Assembly: GCF_000372805.1 (NCBI RefSeq)
Contig: NZ_KB889919.1
Span: 47,116 to 111,115 of the forward strand
DNA length: 64,000 nucleotides
Direction: 5' to 3'
Origin: Marinobacter gelidimuriae
GTDB taxonomy: Bacteria; Pseudomonadota; Gammaproteobacteria; Pseudomonadales; Oleiphilaceae
Shown: piece by piece, positions 31,210 through 41,626 of the stretch
Position numbering within the stretch: the first letter of the stretch is position 1
Layout of the letters: every line of letters starts with the position of its first letter
The notes under the pieces: generated by a model
Told to the model about the DNA's origin: nothing
The model's input: the letters and a program-made list of their open reading frames with translations, nothing else
The model's database searches: none
Made by a program: the position numbers and the translations under genes

Positions 31210-32835
31210 ATGTCTGAACAGTCTCCCGGGCCCCAGGGCCCGACACCCGAATCGCCGCGCCCATCAGAGCCGTCGGTGCCCGCCGTGAGCGCGATTAAAC
31301 CTGCGCCGGGCCTGCTGCGTTCGTCTGGTGTCGTAGGGGTGATGACCATGACGTCGCGGGTGCTGGGGCTGGTGCGGGATATGGTGATTGCTCGCTATTT
31401 TGGTGCCGGTGCCGGTGCGGACGCGTTTTTTGTGGCCTTCAAGATTCCTAATTTTCTACGCCGATTGTTTGCCGAAGGTGCGTTTTCGCAAGCGTTCGTG
31501 CCCGTGCTGTCGTCTTATCGTGAAAACCAGCCGGCAACCGAAGTAAAGCGCCTGGTGGATGCGGTTGCCGGCTCGTTGGGCCTGGTGCTGTTGGGGGTCA
31601 CTCTGGTGGCCATGCTTGGCGCGCCGGTGCTGACGGCGGTGTTTGCCCCGGGTTTTTTGGGCGACGACATAAAATTCACACTGGCCAGCGACATGTTGCG
31701 GATCACCTTCCCTTATTTATTGCTGATCTCGTTAACGGCGTTCGCCGGTGGTATTCTCAACAGCTACGACCGCTTTGCCGTTCCCGCGTTTACGCCGGTG
31801 TTGCTGAATCTCGCGATGATTGCTGCCGCCGTGTGGCTAGCGCCGCTTATGAACGAGCCGATAATGGCGCTGGCCTGGGGTGTATTGATTGCCGGTGCCT
31901 TACAGCTGTTTTTCCAACTACCGTTTTTGATGCGTCTGGGTTTGATGCCGCGGCCACGGGTGGATTACCGCCACGAGGGCGTTAGCCGGATTCTGAAGCT
32001 GATGGTGCCGGCGCTGTTCGGTGTATCGGTAAGCCAGATAAACCTGCTGCTGGACACCGTTCTTGCCTCTTTTCTGCAAACCGGCAGTGTGTCCTGGCTG
32101 TACTATTCCGACCGCCTTGCGGAGCTGCCGTTAGGGGTATTCGGTATAGCCATTGCAACGGTGATTTTGCCCAGCTTATCCCGTAAGCACACGGCGGACT
32201 CGGCGGATCAGTTCTCCGCCACTCTGGATTGGGCGGTGCGGGCGGTGTTAATCATTGGTGTGCCGTCTGCGCTGGCCTTGGGATTGCTGGCCGAGCCGCT
32301 CATTGCCACGCTGTTTCACTATGGCGAAGTGACTGATCGCGATGTGGCCATGTCGGCTCAAAGCCTGCGCGCTTATTCCGCGGGCCTGCTGGCATTCATG
32401 GTCATCAAGGTGCTGGCGCCGGGCTTTTTTGCCCGCCAGGACATTCGCACCCCGGTGAAAATTGGCATCATCGCCATGGTCGCCAATATGGTGTTCAACC
32501 TGATACTGATCTTCCCCTTGGCGCACGCAGGCCTGGCGCTGGCCACATCGCTGTCAGCCTGGCTCAACGCCTTTTTGCTGTGGCGGGGTTTGAAGGCCAT
32601 CGGCGCCTGGCGCAGCCAGCCCGGCTGGGGCAAGTTCGGGCTGCAGCTCGCGCTGGCGAACGGCGCGCTGGTGGCGGTGATTTTGTGGCTCAACGCGCCG
32701 GTGAATCAGTGGCTGGCGGCCGGCGGCTTTCAGCGTTCCCAGGATATGGCAATACTGGTGATTGCAGGCACACTTGCGTACTTTGTTACACTGGCGCTGG
32801 CCGGGGTGCGTATAAAACATTTTCGCCACAGGTAA
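31210..32835 (+). CDS. murJ: Lipid II flippase MurJ
   Basis: Inner-membrane flippase of the MOP superfamily that moves lipid II to the periplasmic face. The 541-residue product has about 14 membrane helices and the MurJ signature SRVLGLVRDMVIARYFGAG, DAFFVAFKIPNFLRRLFAEGAFSQAFVPV. An N-terminal Pro-rich stretch of about 30 residues (EQSPGPQGPTPESPRP) precedes the first helix and is longer than in E. coli. The frame opens at 31147, but the first ATG with a plausible product start is 31210; no clear Shine-Dalgarno is visible. First gene in the direction of ribF. Confidence 0.94.
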   Translation: MSEQSPGPQGPTPESPRPSEPSVPAVSAIKPAPGLLRSSGVVGVMTMTSRVLGLVRDMVIARYFGAGAGADAFFVAFKIPNFLRRLFAEGAFSQAFVPVLSSYRENQPATEVKRLVDAVAGSLGLVLLGVTLVAMLGAPVLTAVFAPGFLGDDIKFTLASDMLRITFPYLLLISLTAFAGGILNSYDRFAVPAFTPVLLNLAMIAAAVWLAPLMNEPIMALAWGVLIAGALQLFFQLPFLMRLGLMPRPRVDYRHEGVSRILKLMVPALFGVSVSQINLLLDTVLASFLQTGSVSWLYYSDRLAELPLGVFGIAIATVILPSLSRKHTADSADQFSATLDWAVRAVLIIGVPSALALGLLAEPLIATLFHYGEVTDRDVAMSAQSLRAYSAGLLAFMVIKVLAPGFFARQDIRTPVKIGIIAMVANMVFNLILIFPLAHAGLALATSLSAWLNAFLLWRGLKAIGAWRSQPGWGKFGLQLALANGALVAVILWLNAPVNQWLAAGGFQRSQDMAILVIAGTLAYFVTLALAGVRIKHFRHR

Positions 32836-32948
32836 GGTATAATCCCGCGCCTTATCAATGTGCCAAACGCTTATTGGCTGTAATTCTTGGCACGATTTTA
32901 TTGCCGCTATTCATTGGCAATATTCACTAGCAAAGAGGTTTGCTTTGC

Positions 32949-33923
32949 ATGCGCTTGATTCGCGGCCTGACCAACCTGAAAACGCTGGCGCAATCGGGCG
33001 AAGGCCCACTGGCGCGTGGCTGTGTGGCTACCGTGGGCAACTTTGACGGCGTGCACCGCGGCCATCAGGCGATTCTGGAACAGGTAAAAACACAAGCCGC
33101 AAAGCACAACTTGTCCTCGGTGGTGGTGATTTTTGAACCCCAGCCTCAGGAGTTCTTTCGCGGTGTGGATGCGCCGCCGCGGTTGACCGGTTTCCGCCAG
33201 AAAGTGGAAGCTTTGCGAGGGCAGGGTATTGATGCGGTGCTGTGCCTGCGTTTTGACGAGCAGTTCCGCCAGTTTTCGGCCTGGGGCTTTGTGGATAGCC
33301 TGCTGATTCAAGGCCTGGCGGTGAAGCACCTGGTGGTGGGAGACGACTTCCGTTTTGGTTGTGATCGTTCCGGTGATTTTAATTTTTTGGAGAAAGTGGG
33401 CGCCGACGCCGGCTTTACAGTTGAAAACACCCGCACAGTAGTGATTGAGGGCGACCGCGTTAGCAGCACCCGCATCCGTAAACTGCTTTCTGACAATCAG
33501 CTGTATAGCGCTGAGCATTTGCTGGGGTGGAAATATCGCATTGCTGGCCGCATTGTGTATGGGCGCCAGCTGGGGCGTGAAATTGGTGCGCCAACGGCGA
33601 ATATCCGCCTGGCCCAAATGCCGGCCTTGCAGGGCGTTTACGTGGTAAGGGTAAAACTGGCCGATGGCACCCTGCACGACGGCATTGCCAATATTGGCTT
33701 GCGGCCGACCGTCGACGGCAAACACCCGGCACTGGAAGTGCACCTGTTTGATTACGCCGGTATGCTTTACGGGCAGAGGCTTGACGTCACCTTCCGCCAC
33801 GGCCTGCGTGATGAAGTCCGCTTTGAATCGGTGGGCGCCCTGAAAGCCCAGATCGCCAAAGATTTCAGCAGCGCCCGGCGCTGGCTCGCTGAGAATAAAG
33901 ATTTACCTAAACTGACCCAATAG
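32949..33923 (+). CDS. ribF: Bifunctional riboflavin kinase/FAD synthetase
   Basis: Makes FMN and FAD from riboflavin. The 324-residue product has the N-terminal nucleotidyltransferase domain (about 1-185) with [24 protein letters not shown] and the SSTRIR motif, and the C-terminal flavokinase domain (about 190-315) with [19 protein letters not shown] at 32940 is in frame, but the ATG at 32949 is ten bases from AGAGG and fits. ileS follows after 16 bases, starting the ribF-ileS-lspA-fkpB-ispH unit known across gammaproteobacteria. Confidence 0.97.
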   Translation: MRLIRGLTNLKTLAQSGEGPLARGCVATVGNFDGVHRGHQAILEQVKTQAAKHNLSSVVVIFEPQPQEFFRGVDAPPRLTGFRQKVEALRGQGIDAVLCLRFDEQFRQFSAWGFVDSLLIQGLAVKHLVVGDDFRFGCDRSGDFNFLEKVGADAGFTVENTRTVVIEGDRVSSTRIRKLLSDNQLYSAEHLLGWKYRIAGRIVYGRQLGREIGAPTANIRLAQMPALQGVYVVRVKLADGTLHDGIANIGLRPTVDGKHPALEVHLFDYAGMLYGQRLDVTFRHGLRDEVRFESVGALKAQIAKDFSSARRWLAENKDLPKLTQ

Positions 33924-33939
33924 AGCACGTACAGCCATC

Positions 33940-36759
33940 ATGAGCGACTACAAGCACACTCTGAATCTGCCGGAAACCGCTTTTCCCATGCGCGGTAACC
34001 TGGCCAACCGCGAGCCTGAAATGCTCAAGCGCTGGCAGGACCTGAACGTATACGCCAACTTGCGCGAACAGCGCGCCGGGCGTAACAAGTTCATTCTTCA
34101 CGATGGCCCTCCTTACGCCAACGGCAGCATTCACATTGGGCACGCGGTTAACAAAATCCTGAAGGATATCATTGTTAAGTCCCGCGGCTTTATGGGCTTT
34201 GATGCGCCTTACGTGCCCGGTTGGGACTGCCATGGCCTGCCTATCGAGCACAAAGTAGAGCAGAAAATCGGCAAAGCCGGTGTGAAGGTAGATTACAAAA
34301 CCTTCCGCCAGGCTTGCCGCGATTACGCCACCAAACAGATTGCCGGCCAGAAAGCCGACTTTATCCGTCTGGGCGTAATGGGTGAGTGGGACAAGCCTTA
34401 CCTGACCATGGACCCGAAAGTAGAAGCGGGCATTGTGCGTGCGCTGGGTAAAATTGTAGACAAGGGCCACCTGGTGCGCGGCTACAAGCCGGTCTACTGG
34501 AGCGTGGTAGGGCAGTCGGCTCTGGCCGAAGCGGAAGTAGAGTATCAGGACAAGACCTCTACCCAGATCGACGTGCGTTTTACCGCAGTGGATCAAGCCA
34601 AAGCCCTGTCGCTGTTCAATACCAGCGCCGGTGAAGGCGATGTGTCCGTCGTCATCTGGACAACCACGCCCTGGACCATTCCCGCCAATCAGGCGGTGTC
34701 ATTGGGCGCCGAGCTGGATTACTCGCTGGTGCAAGCCGATGTTGGCGCCGGTCCGGAGCGAATGATTCTGGCCAGTGCTATGGTAGAGGGCGTTATGGCA
34801 CGCTGGGATGTGGCCGGTTACCAGGTGCTGGCACAATGCACCGGTGCCCAGCTGGAGCATCTGGCGCTGCAACACCCGGTTTATGACAAACACGTACCGG
34901 TGATTCTGGGCGATCACGTTTCTACCGACGCAGGTACCGGCGCCGTTCACACCGCGCCAGACCACGGTGTGGAAGACTTTGTGGTGGGCAAAATCTACGG
35001 CATTGGCACCCTGAATAGGGTTCAGGCCGATGGCACCTACACCAGCGCTACCGGCGAGTTCGCCGGCGTTCACGTATACAAGGCGGATGACCCGGTCTGC
35101 GACGCGCTGAGCCGGGAAGGTAAACTGGTACGCAAAGAAAAGTTCCGCCACAGCTTTCCCCATTGCTGGCGCACCAAAACACCGCTGATTTACCGCGCCA
35201 CACCGCAGTGGTTTATCAGCATGGAAAAAGAAAACCTGCGCGCCGACGCTCTGGAAGCGATTAAGGGCGTGCGCTGGGTGCCTACCTGGGGCCAGAACCG
35301 CATCGACGCCATGGTGCGCCAGTCGCCGGACTGGTGCGTATCGCGCCAGCGCACCTGGGGCGTGCCGATTACCTTGTTTATCCACAAAGAAACTCAGGAT
35401 CTGCACCCGAACACCCAGAGCCTGATCGAAAAAGTGGCCCAAGCTATCGAAATCGATGGCATTGATGCCTGGTATGACCTGGATGCCCGCGAGCTGTTAG
35501 GCGACGACGCCGATCACTACGAGAAAGTGTTGGACACCCTGGACGTATGGTTTGACTCCGGTGTGACCCACGAATCGGTTTTGCGGGTGCGCGAAGAGCT
35601 GGGCCAGTTCCCGGCCGATTTGTACCTGGAAGGTTCTGACCAGCACCGCGGCTGGTTTCAGTCGTCCCTGAAGACCTCCATCGCCATCAATGGCGTGGCA
35701 CCGTACAAGCAGGTGCTCACCCACGGCTTTACCGTGGATGGCAAGGGTTACAAAATGTCCAAATCCTTGGGCAACGTGATTGCGCCGCAAGAAGTGACTA
35801 ACGACCTGGGCGCCGACATCCTGCGCCTGTGGGTAGCGGCCACCGATTACAGCGGCGAAATGACCGTCTCCAAAGACATTCTGCGGCAAAGTGCCGACGG
35901 TTATCGCCGCATCCGCAACACCGCGCGTTTCCTGATGAGCAACCTGGCCGGCTTCGTGCCGTCCCAGCACACGGTGGCTCCGGCCGATATGCTGGCGCTG
36001 GACCGCTGGATAGTAGACCGCGCCCTGCAATTGCAGAACGAAATCAACGAAGACTATGAAAACTACGCCTTCCTGAAGATTTACCAGAAAGTGTACAACT
36101 TTTGTGAATCCACTTTGGGCGGCTTTTATCTCGACATCATCAAAGATCGCCAGTACACCACCCAGGCCGACAGCCTGGCGCGGCGTTCGTGCCAGACCGC
36201 GCTCTACCATGTGGCCGAAGCGCTGGTGCGCTGGATTGCGCCGATTCTAAGCTTTACCGCCGATGAAATCTGGCAGCACCTGCCGGGCGAGCGCGGCGAC
36301 ACCGTATTCTACGAAACCTGGTACCAAGGCCTGAGCGAAATGCCCCAGAGCGTGGAGCTGGGCCGTGATGACTGGCGCGACATTTCCGCCGTGAAAGAAG
36401 CGGTGAACAAACGCCTGGAAGACGCCCGCAAGCAAGGCGTTATCAAGGGTTCCCTAAGCGCAGAAGTGACGCTGTTCTGCGATGGCGAGTTGGCCGAGAA
36501 ACTAAAACATCTGGGCGAAGAATTGCGCTTTGTGCTGATTACCTCGGAAGCCGACGTGAAGCCGGTAAGCGAGGCGGTTGACGCCGAACAAACCGGTTAT
36601 GAAGGGCTGTTGGTGCAGGTGCGCCCCGCCAGCAATACCAAATGCGAGCGCTGCTGGCACCACCGCGCCGACGTAGGTAGCCACGCAGACCTCCCCGATT
36701 TGTGCGGTCGCTGTGTTACCAACGTGTATGGCTCGGGTGAAACCCGCGCCTTCGCCTGA
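33940..36759 (+). CDS. ileS: Isoleucyl-tRNA synthetase
   Basis: Class I synthetase that charges tRNA-Ile and edits valine. The 939-residue product has the HIGH motif ([16 protein letters not shown], about residues 58-73), the CP1 editing domain (about 185-400, with [12 protein letters not shown] and [12 protein letters not shown]), the KMSKS motif ([10 protein letters not shown], about 604), the anticodon-binding domain and a C-terminal zinc site CERCWHH ... LCGRC (about 902-927). Bacterial type 1, normal length. It overlaps lspA by one base. Confidence 0.98.
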   Translation: MSDYKHTLNLPETAFPMRGNLANREPEMLKRWQDLNVYANLREQRAGRNKFILHDGPPYANGSIHIGHAVNKILKDIIVKSRGFMGFDAPYVPGWDCHGLPIEHKVEQKIGKAGVKVDYKTFRQACRDYATKQIAGQKADFIRLGVMGEWDKPYLTMDPKVEAGIVRALGKIVDKGHLVRGYKPVYWSVVGQSALAEAEVEYQDKTSTQIDVRFTAVDQAKALSLFNTSAGEGDVSVVIWTTTPWTIPANQAVSLGAELDYSLVQADVGAGPERMILASAMVEGVMARWDVAGYQVLAQCTGAQLEHLALQHPVYDKHVPVILGDHVSTDAGTGAVHTAPDHGVEDFVVGKIYGIGTLNRVQADGTYTSATGEFAGVHVYKADDPVCDALSREGKLVRKEKFRHSFPHCWRTKTPLIYRATPQWFISMEKENLRADALEAIKGVRWVPTWGQNRIDAMVRQSPDWCVSRQRTWGVPITLFIHKETQDLHPNTQSLIEKVAQAIEIDGIDAWYDLDARELLGDDADHYEKVLDTLDVWFDSGVTHESVLRVREELGQFPADLYLEGSDQHRGWFQSSLKTSIAINGVAPYKQVLTHGFTVDGKGYKMSKSLGNVIAPQEVTNDLGADILRLWVAATDYSGEMTVSKDILRQSADGYRRIRNTARFLMSNLAGFVPSQHTVAPADMLALDRWIVDRALQLQNEINEDYENYAFLKIYQKVYNFCESTLGGFYLDIIKDRQYTTQADSLARRSCQTALYHVAEALVRWIAPILSFTADEIWQHLPGERGDTVFYETWYQGLSEMPQSVELGRDDWRDISAVKEAVNKRLEDARKQGVIKGSLSAEVTLFCDGELAEKLKHLGEELRFVLITSEADVKPVSEAVDAEQTGYEGLLVQVRPASNTKCERCWHHRADVGSHADLPDLCGRCVTNVYGSGETRAFA

Positions 36760-37289
36760 TGGGCTCCGCCATGGCAAAATCCGGCGATAGCGGCCAGTCC
36801 GGTGCGGGCAAACTGAAGTGGTTGTGGCTGACGGCGCTGGTGATCGCTACTGATCTGGGCACCAAGGCCCTGGCCACCACCATGCTCAGTTACGGCAATC
36901 CGGTACCGGTGATGCCGCTGTTCAACTTTACGCTGCTGCACAACACCGGCGCCGCCTTCAGTTTTCTGGCCGGCGCCGCCGGATGGCAGCGCTGGTTCTT
37001 TGTGATCCTGGCGTTGGTGGTTAGCGTAGTGCTGGTGCTATGGCTGAGAAAGCTGGAGCGCCATGAAACCTGGTCTGCCATTGCCTTGGCGCTGATTCTT
37101 GGTGGCGCCTTGGGTAATGTGTACGACCGTGTGGTGCACGGTTACGTGGTGGATTTTCTCCATTTTTATTGGCAGAACTGGCATTTTCCGGCCTTTAATC
37201 TGGCCGACACCGCCATCACCATTGGCGCCGCCATGATCATACTCGACACGTTTCGCAAACCCGCCGATGCGGGCACAAAAGGCGACTGA
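36759..37289 (+). CDS. lspA: Lipoprotein signal peptidase (signal peptidase II)
   Basis: Inner-membrane aspartyl protease that removes signal peptides of lipoproteins such as PilP and BamD in this window. The 176-residue product has four membrane helices, the motif NTGAAFSFL and the two catalytic aspartates Asp132 (GYVVDFLHFY) and Asp150 (FNLADTAI). The ATG at 36759 overlaps the ileS stop; a second ATG at 36771 is possible. The hydrophilic start (AKSGDSGQSGAGK) is somewhat longer than in E. coli. Confidence 0.97.
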   Translation: MGSAMAKSGDSGQSGAGKLKWLWLTALVIATDLGTKALATTMLSYGNPVPVMPLFNFTLLHNTGAAFSFLAGAAGWQRWFFVILALVVSVVLVLWLRKLERHETWSAIALALILGGALGNVYDRVVHGYVVDFLHFYWQNWHFPAFNLADTAITIGAAMIILDTFRKPADAGTKGD

Positions 37290-37294
37290 CTACT

Positions 37295-37747
37295 ATGAAA
37301 GAACTCCCTGTAGATAAAGGCACTCGGGTTACCCTGCATTTTGCGCTGAAATTCGACAGCGGCGAAGTGGTTGATACCACCTTCGATAAAAACCCGGCCA
37401 CCCTGGACATTGGCGATGAAAGTTTGCCAGCGAACTTTGAAGCCTATTTGATGGGCATGATAGCCGGTGACAAAGCCAGCTATCAGGTGCCACCGGAAAA
37501 AGCCTTTGGCCAGCGCAACCCCAACAACTTACAGGTGATGAAACGCCATGGGTTCGGTGCCGACATGGTGCTGGAGCCGGGTGTGGTGGTCTCCTTTGCC
37601 GACGCGCGTCAGCACGAGCTGCCGGGTACCATCAGCCGGGTAGAGGGCGACGAAGTAGAAGTGGACTTCAACCACCCGCTGTCTGGGCGTACACTGACCT
37701 TTGACGTAGAAATTATAGACGTAGAGCCGGTAGGCCCTGCGCACTGA
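37295..37747 (+). CDS. fkpB: FKBP-type peptidyl-prolyl isomerase FkpB (SlpA)
   Basis: Cytosolic SlyD-like prolyl isomerase with chaperone action. The 150-residue product has the FKBP core ([17 protein letters not shown]), an insert-in-flap domain (about residues 70-125, [19 protein letters not shown]) and [19 protein letters not shown] at the end. It has no His-rich tail, unlike SlyD. Five bases after lspA and 14 before ispH, in the conserved lspA-fkpB-ispH order. Confidence 0.96.
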   Translation: MKELPVDKGTRVTLHFALKFDSGEVVDTTFDKNPATLDIGDESLPANFEAYLMGMIAGDKASYQVPPEKAFGQRNPNNLQVMKRHGFGADMVLEPGVVVSFADARQHELPGTISRVEGDEVEVDFNHPLSGRTLTFDVEIIDVEPVGPAH

Positions 37748-37761
37748 CCTTCAGGAACTTT

Positions 37762-38715
37762 ATGCAAATTCGTCTGGCAAACCCCCGTGGATTCTGCGCC
37801 GGTGTCGACCGTGCCATTGATATCGTTAATCGCGCTCTGGACGTGTTTGGCGCACCTATTTATGTACGCCATGAAGTGGTGCACAACAAATCCGTGGTAG
37901 ATGACCTGCGCAAGCGCGGCGCCATCTTCGTGGAAGAACTGAGCGAAGTGCCAGACGACAAGCTGGTGATTTTCAGCGCCCACGGAGTGTCCCAAGCCGT
38001 GCAAAAAGAGGCCGCCGACCGCGGCCTGAAAGTCTTTGACGCGACCTGCCCGCTGGTCACCAAAGTGCATATCGAAGTCATGCGTTACAGCCGTGACGGC
38101 AGCGAATGCGTGCTGATTGGCCACCATGGCCACCCGGAAGTGGAAGGCACCATGGGCCAGTACAACTTCGCCAACGGCGGCGATATTTACCTGGTGGAAA
38201 ACGAAGCCGACGTAGCAAAGCTAAACGTTAAAAACCCTGAAAATCTGGCCTATGTCACCCAAACCACCTTGTCTATGGATGACACAGCCCGGGTAATCGA
38301 CGCCCTGCGGGCCAAGTTCCCGAAGATTGAAGGTCCGCGCAAAGACGACATCTGCTACGCCACCCAAAACCGCCAGGACGCCGTCAAACAAATGGCCGGC
38401 GACTGTGACCTGATGCTGGTGGTGGGCTCCCCCAACAGTTCCAACTCTAACCGCCTGCGCGAGCTGGCGGAGCGCATGGGTACGCCGGCCTACCTGATTG
38501 ACGAAGCTTCCCAGATTGAGCCTCAATGGCTGGAGGGTAAATCCTCCATCGGCGTTACCGCTGGCGCCTCGGCCCCGGAAGTGCTGGTCAACGATGTGAT
38601 TAACCGCCTGCGAGACCTTGGAGGCAGCGTGCCGGAGGAGATTGCCGGGCGTGAAGAGAATATTGTGTTCTCTATGCCGAAAGAACTTCGTATCGATGCA
38701 GTGGAAGTCTCCTGA
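37762..38715 (+). CDS. ispH: 4-hydroxy-3-methylbut-2-enyl diphosphate reductase
   Basis: Last enzyme of the MEP isoprenoid pathway; 4Fe-4S protein giving isopentenyl and dimethylallyl diphosphate. The 317-residue product has the three cluster cysteines in [13 protein letters not shown] (Cys12), [11 protein letters not shown] (about Cys96) and [12 protein letters not shown] region preceded by the third Cys, plus HGVSQAV and [10 protein letters not shown]. Normal length. It provides precursor for IspB in the same window. The operon ends here; 176 bases without a recognised feature separate it from the minor pilin genes. Confidence 0.97.
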   Translation: MQIRLANPRGFCAGVDRAIDIVNRALDVFGAPIYVRHEVVHNKSVVDDLRKRGAIFVEELSEVPDDKLVIFSAHGVSQAVQKEAADRGLKVFDATCPLVTKVHIEVMRYSRDGSECVLIGHHGHPEVEGTMGQYNFANGGDIYLVENEADVAKLNVKNPENLAYVTQTTLSMDDTARVIDALRAKFPKIEGPRKDDICYATQNRQDAVKQMAGDCDLMLVVGSPNSSNSNRLRELAERMGTPAYLIDEASQIEPQWLEGKSSIGVTAGASAPEVLVNDVINRLRDLGGSVPEEIAGREENIVFSMPKELRIDAVEVS

Positions 38716-38891
38716 CTTCTACTGTTATTCCCGCAGTGTCATAGCGCCTCCAGCGCAAAAACCTGATCCCGATCACAAAAACTCCGACTATCCTACCGCT
38801 TATCCCTAGGCTGGCACCGTTCGTCGTGTCGCCTATGGCAAACAAGATAAACGTTGTTTAATCTCCAAGTAAGTCAGAATGGAAGTGGACT

Positions 38892-39386
38892 ATGTCTTAT
38901 AGAAACAGAAGTTCGGGTTTTACGTTGATTGAGTTGTTGGTGGCAATAGCAGTGCTTGGGATCATCGTGGCTGTTGCTATTCCTTCCTTTCAAACCGTTA
39001 TAGAAAACAATCGCACGACCACCCAAGCCAATAAATTGCTCTCGGCTGTGCAGTTCGCCCGCAGTGAGGCGGTCAAGCGCGGTGTCAACGTAACGCTTTC
39101 AGCAGACTCAAGTGATTTCAACAATGGCTGGTGTGTTCACACTGGTGCAACCTGCGGCACCACAAGCCTCATCCGGACATTTGATCCCAATAGTGGCGTG
39201 ACCCTCTTTTCTTCTGCCAACAGCGTCACTTTCTCGCAGCGGGGCACCAGAATTCCGCAAACTACAACTGCAGTCACTATCAGTGTTCAGCATAGCAGCT
39301 GCGCGACAGACGAAGTTGAACGCCGCAGTATAGTCAGCATCACATTATCGGGCAGAGCGAGTGTTGTGCGAGGAGATTGTTTATGA
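38892..39386 (+). CDS. fimT: Minor type IV pilin FimT/FimU (GspH-like)
   Basis: Minor pilin that primes pilus assembly as part of the tip complex. The 164-residue product has a nine-residue leader and the prepilin peptidase site at SSG|FTLIELLVAIAVLGIIVAVAIPSF (Glu5 of the mature chain present), followed by a GspH/FimT globular domain (QFARSEAVKRGVNVTL, about residues 54-69) and a C-terminal Cys. FimT and FimU cannot be told apart by eye; the position before pilV corresponds to fimU in Pseudomonas aeruginosa. It overlaps pilV by four bases. Confidence 0.92.
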   Translation: MSYRNRSSGFTLIELLVAIAVLGIIVAVAIPSFQTVIENNRTTTQANKLLSAVQFARSEAVKRGVNVTLSADSSDFNNGWCVHTGATCGTTSLIRTFDPNSGVTLFSSANSVTFSQRGTRIPQTTTAVTISVQHSSCATDEVERRSIVSITLSGRASVVRGDCL

Positions 39387-39865
39387 GGCAGGATAGTTTC
39401 GAGCAAACAGTTTACTGCAGTGCCCCCCGTCGTCTCGCAGCTGGGCAGGGCGGCTTTGGCATGATTGAAGTACTAATATCAGTACTGGTATTGGCAATCG
39501 GTCTTCTCGGTATGGCCTCCTTGCAGTCCAATGGAATTCAGATGACAACCGGCGCGCTCAGTCGTACGCAAGCGGTCTTGCTGGCTGAGGATTTGATTGA
39601 GCGTGCCCGTGCAAACCGTGCTTCGGTTGGAAGCTATGGCTTTGCCTTGGGGTCAGCACCCAGTTGCGACCTGACTTACGAAATCGCTAACAGCTCCGTC
39701 GCCACCGACGATGTTGGGGAATGGCGTAACAGTGTTTCCTGTCTGCTCCCAGGAGGCGACGCTAGTGTCGCCGTTAGCGGCAATGTGATGACCATTTCGG
39801 TCAGATGGGAGGCCCGCTCAGGTGAAACCACTGATGGCGCAATAGAGGTGGAGGCCGATATATAA
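39383..39865 (+). CDS. pilV: Minor type IV pilin PilV
   Basis: Minor pilin of the tip-priming complex. The 160-residue product has a long hydrophilic leader of about 26 residues and the pilin site GQGG|FGMIEVLISVLVLAIGLLGMASLQ, where the residue after the glycine is Phe and Glu5 is present; GLLGMASLQ is typical of PilV. ATG at 39383, seven bases after AGGAG, overlaps the fimT stop; TTG at 39377 is less likely. One-base overlap with pilW. Confidence 0.93.
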   Translation: MRQDSFEQTVYCSAPRRLAAGQGGFGMIEVLISVLVLAIGLLGMASLQSNGIQMTTGALSRTQAVLLAEDLIERARANRASVGSYGFALGSAPSCDLTYEIANSSVATDDVGEWRNSVSCLLPGGDASVAVSGNVMTISVRWEARSGETTDGAIEVEADI

Positions 39866-40974
39866 TGATGAATACAACAACACGATCCGCTAAATACCCG
39901 CACCAGGCCGGCCTTTCACTTATTGAACTAATGATTGCCTTGGCGCTCGGGCTCGTTCTTACCCTGGGTGTGGTACAGATATTCCTGGGGTCGAGCAAAA
40001 CCTATCGTCTGACGGATGGCCTCGCGCTAATTCAGGAAAACATGCGTTTTGCGCTTGGTAACCTGCAATATAATGCGCGGATGGCGGGTCACATGGGTTG
40101 CCTTGTAGGGCCACCAGAGAATCAGCTTGATGAAAATGATTCCGCCTACGACGAAGCCATTTATGATATTAATCAAGGCGCTGTCAGAGGCTGGGAGGCT
40201 TCCGGAACAGGTTTGGGCAGTACCTTCACCATCACCTCGCTTGCCCCCTCTGGCACCTGGAGCAACGGTTCGGGTGACGGCCTGCCTACGTCGATCACGG
40301 GCGATATTATTGTTGGTACGGATGTGCTGATGATTAAAAGTGGCTCGGAGGCCGACGTTGTACTGAATGGAAACCCTAATGGTAATGGCAATACCCTCGG
40401 TGTCGTTGACAACTCAAATATTCCGCAAGGGTCAATTTTGGTTGTTGTGGCCGGAGATTGTGGTGTCGGGGATCTTTTTCAGACGACTAATGCGTTGTCG
40501 GGCACTCTTACCAAGGGTGCTGGTACTCCGGGGAATAAAACGGGAGGTGCCGATTTTAAAGGCGATTACGACGATGACGGCAGTGTTTTCCTGTTTGCAA
40601 GTACGACCTATTACATCGGCGTAGGCGCAAGCGGACAACCCGCCCTTTTTCGCGAGCGCCTCGATGCGGGTGATTCCTCCGGCGCGATCGAACTGGTCGA
40701 AGGTGTTGAAAATATGCAGGTTTTGTACGGCGTTGCCAACAACATTGACGCCAACCCCCGTGCGGACACCTACTCCCCAGCATCTGCGGTCACCAATTGG
40801 AATCAGGTGGTCAGTGTTCGCATCGCGTTGTTGATGCGGGCAGGAGACAACATCATTGATGAGCCGGCCGCTAATACCTACAACCTGATCGGTACTCAGA
40901 TTACCACACAGTCCGATCGCCGGGCCCGGCTCATGGGCTCGGCCACGGTCGCCATCCGAAATCGCCTGGAATGA
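39865..40974 (+). CDS. pilW: Minor type IV pilin PilW
   Basis: Largest minor pilin of the tip complex. The 369-residue product has a leader of about 14 residues and the pilin helix HQAG|LSLIELMIALALGLVLTLGVVQIF with Glu5, then a long beta-rich domain containing LADGLALIQENMRFALG-type sequence (TDGLALIQENMRFAL) and the PilW hallmark of a C-terminal VSVRIALLMRAGDN segment. Length agrees with PilW of relatives. Two adjacent ATG codons (39865, 39868). It overlaps pilX by four bases. Confidence 0.92.
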   Translation: MMNTTTRSAKYPHQAGLSLIELMIALALGLVLTLGVVQIFLGSSKTYRLTDGLALIQENMRFALGNLQYNARMAGHMGCLVGPPENQLDENDSAYDEAIYDINQGAVRGWEASGTGLGSTFTITSLAPSGTWSNGSGDGLPTSITGDIIVGTDVLMIKSGSEADVVLNGNPNGNGNTLGVVDNSNIPQGSILVVVAGDCGVGDLFQTTNALSGTLTKGAGTPGNKTGGADFKGDYDDDGSVFLFASTTYYIGVGASGQPALFRERLDAGDSSGAIELVEGVENMQVLYGVANNIDANPRADTYSPASAVTNWNQVVSVRIALLMRAGDNIIDEPAANTYNLIGTQITTQSDRRARLMGSATVAIRNRLE

Positions 40975-41516
40975 GCCTTGTCATGACTGAAAGATCGCTG
41001 CTGAAAGCTCATCGACTACCCCTCTCCAAGGAAAGGCAGAGGGGTAGTGCACTGATTGTATCGCTCATAATGCTGCTGCTGATTACGTTGGTAGCTGTTG
41101 CCGGTATGCAAACGACCATCATGCAGGAGCGTATGTCTGCGAACCTCTACGATCGGGAGCTGGCATTTCAGGCTGCGGAGGCGGCTCTTCGGGAGGGCGA
41201 AGCGCTCATCATGACCGGAAGTGAGCCTGTCATTACTAATTCCAACGGACTTTATGTCCTCGATCATGCCAACCGGCCTCAGTGGGGTGGCGGTGCAAGC
41301 ACCGCCTCTGCAGCAGCCATAACCTATCCTGGCACTCTCCGCGGTGTGGTCCAGAACCCCCAGTATTTTGTCGAGCATATAACCACCCTTCTGCCGCCTG
41401 GGACCCCCACAGATGTATTCGTACCGCCTCCGTACTACAGGATCACCGCGAGAGGGTTTGGCGGTTCCCAGGAAACGGTTGTAGTGGTGACTAGTGTCGT
41501 GCGTGCAATACCCTGA
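40971..41516 (+). CDS. pilX: Minor type IV pilin PilX
   Basis: Minor pilin that links the core minor pilins to PilY1. The 181-residue product has a basic leader ending KERQRG|SALIVSLIMLLLITLVAVAGMQTT, then MQERMSANLYDRELAFQAAEAALREGE, the PilX N-terminal signature. The residue at position 5 of the mature chain is Val rather than Glu, which is usual for PilX. Start ATG at 40971 overlaps pilW; ATG at 40983 is an alternative. A 110-base spacer with two weak hairpins separates it from pilY1. Confidence 0.92.
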   Translation: MSLVMTERSLLKAHRLPLSKERQRGSALIVSLIMLLLITLVAVAGMQTTIMQERMSANLYDRELAFQAAEAALREGEALIMTGSEPVITNSNGLYVLDHANRPQWGGGASTASAAAITYPGTLRGVVQNPQYFVEHITTLLPPGTPTDVFVPPPYYRITARGFGGSQETVVVVTSVVRAIP

Positions 41517-41626
41517 GCATAAGCCGACAAACGAGTTGAGAGGTCTTGGGCCCTTTTGAACGGGCGCATAGCAACAAAAAACAGGAGCGATCCGAATCGG
41601 GCGCTCTGAAGTGATGAGGACACACC

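Noticed and set aside
38800..38835. TGGCACCGTTCGTCGTG as a sigma-54 promoter for the minor pilin operon
   Set aside because: The -12 GC is out of register (CG at the expected place), so it does not fit the GG-N10-GC rule.
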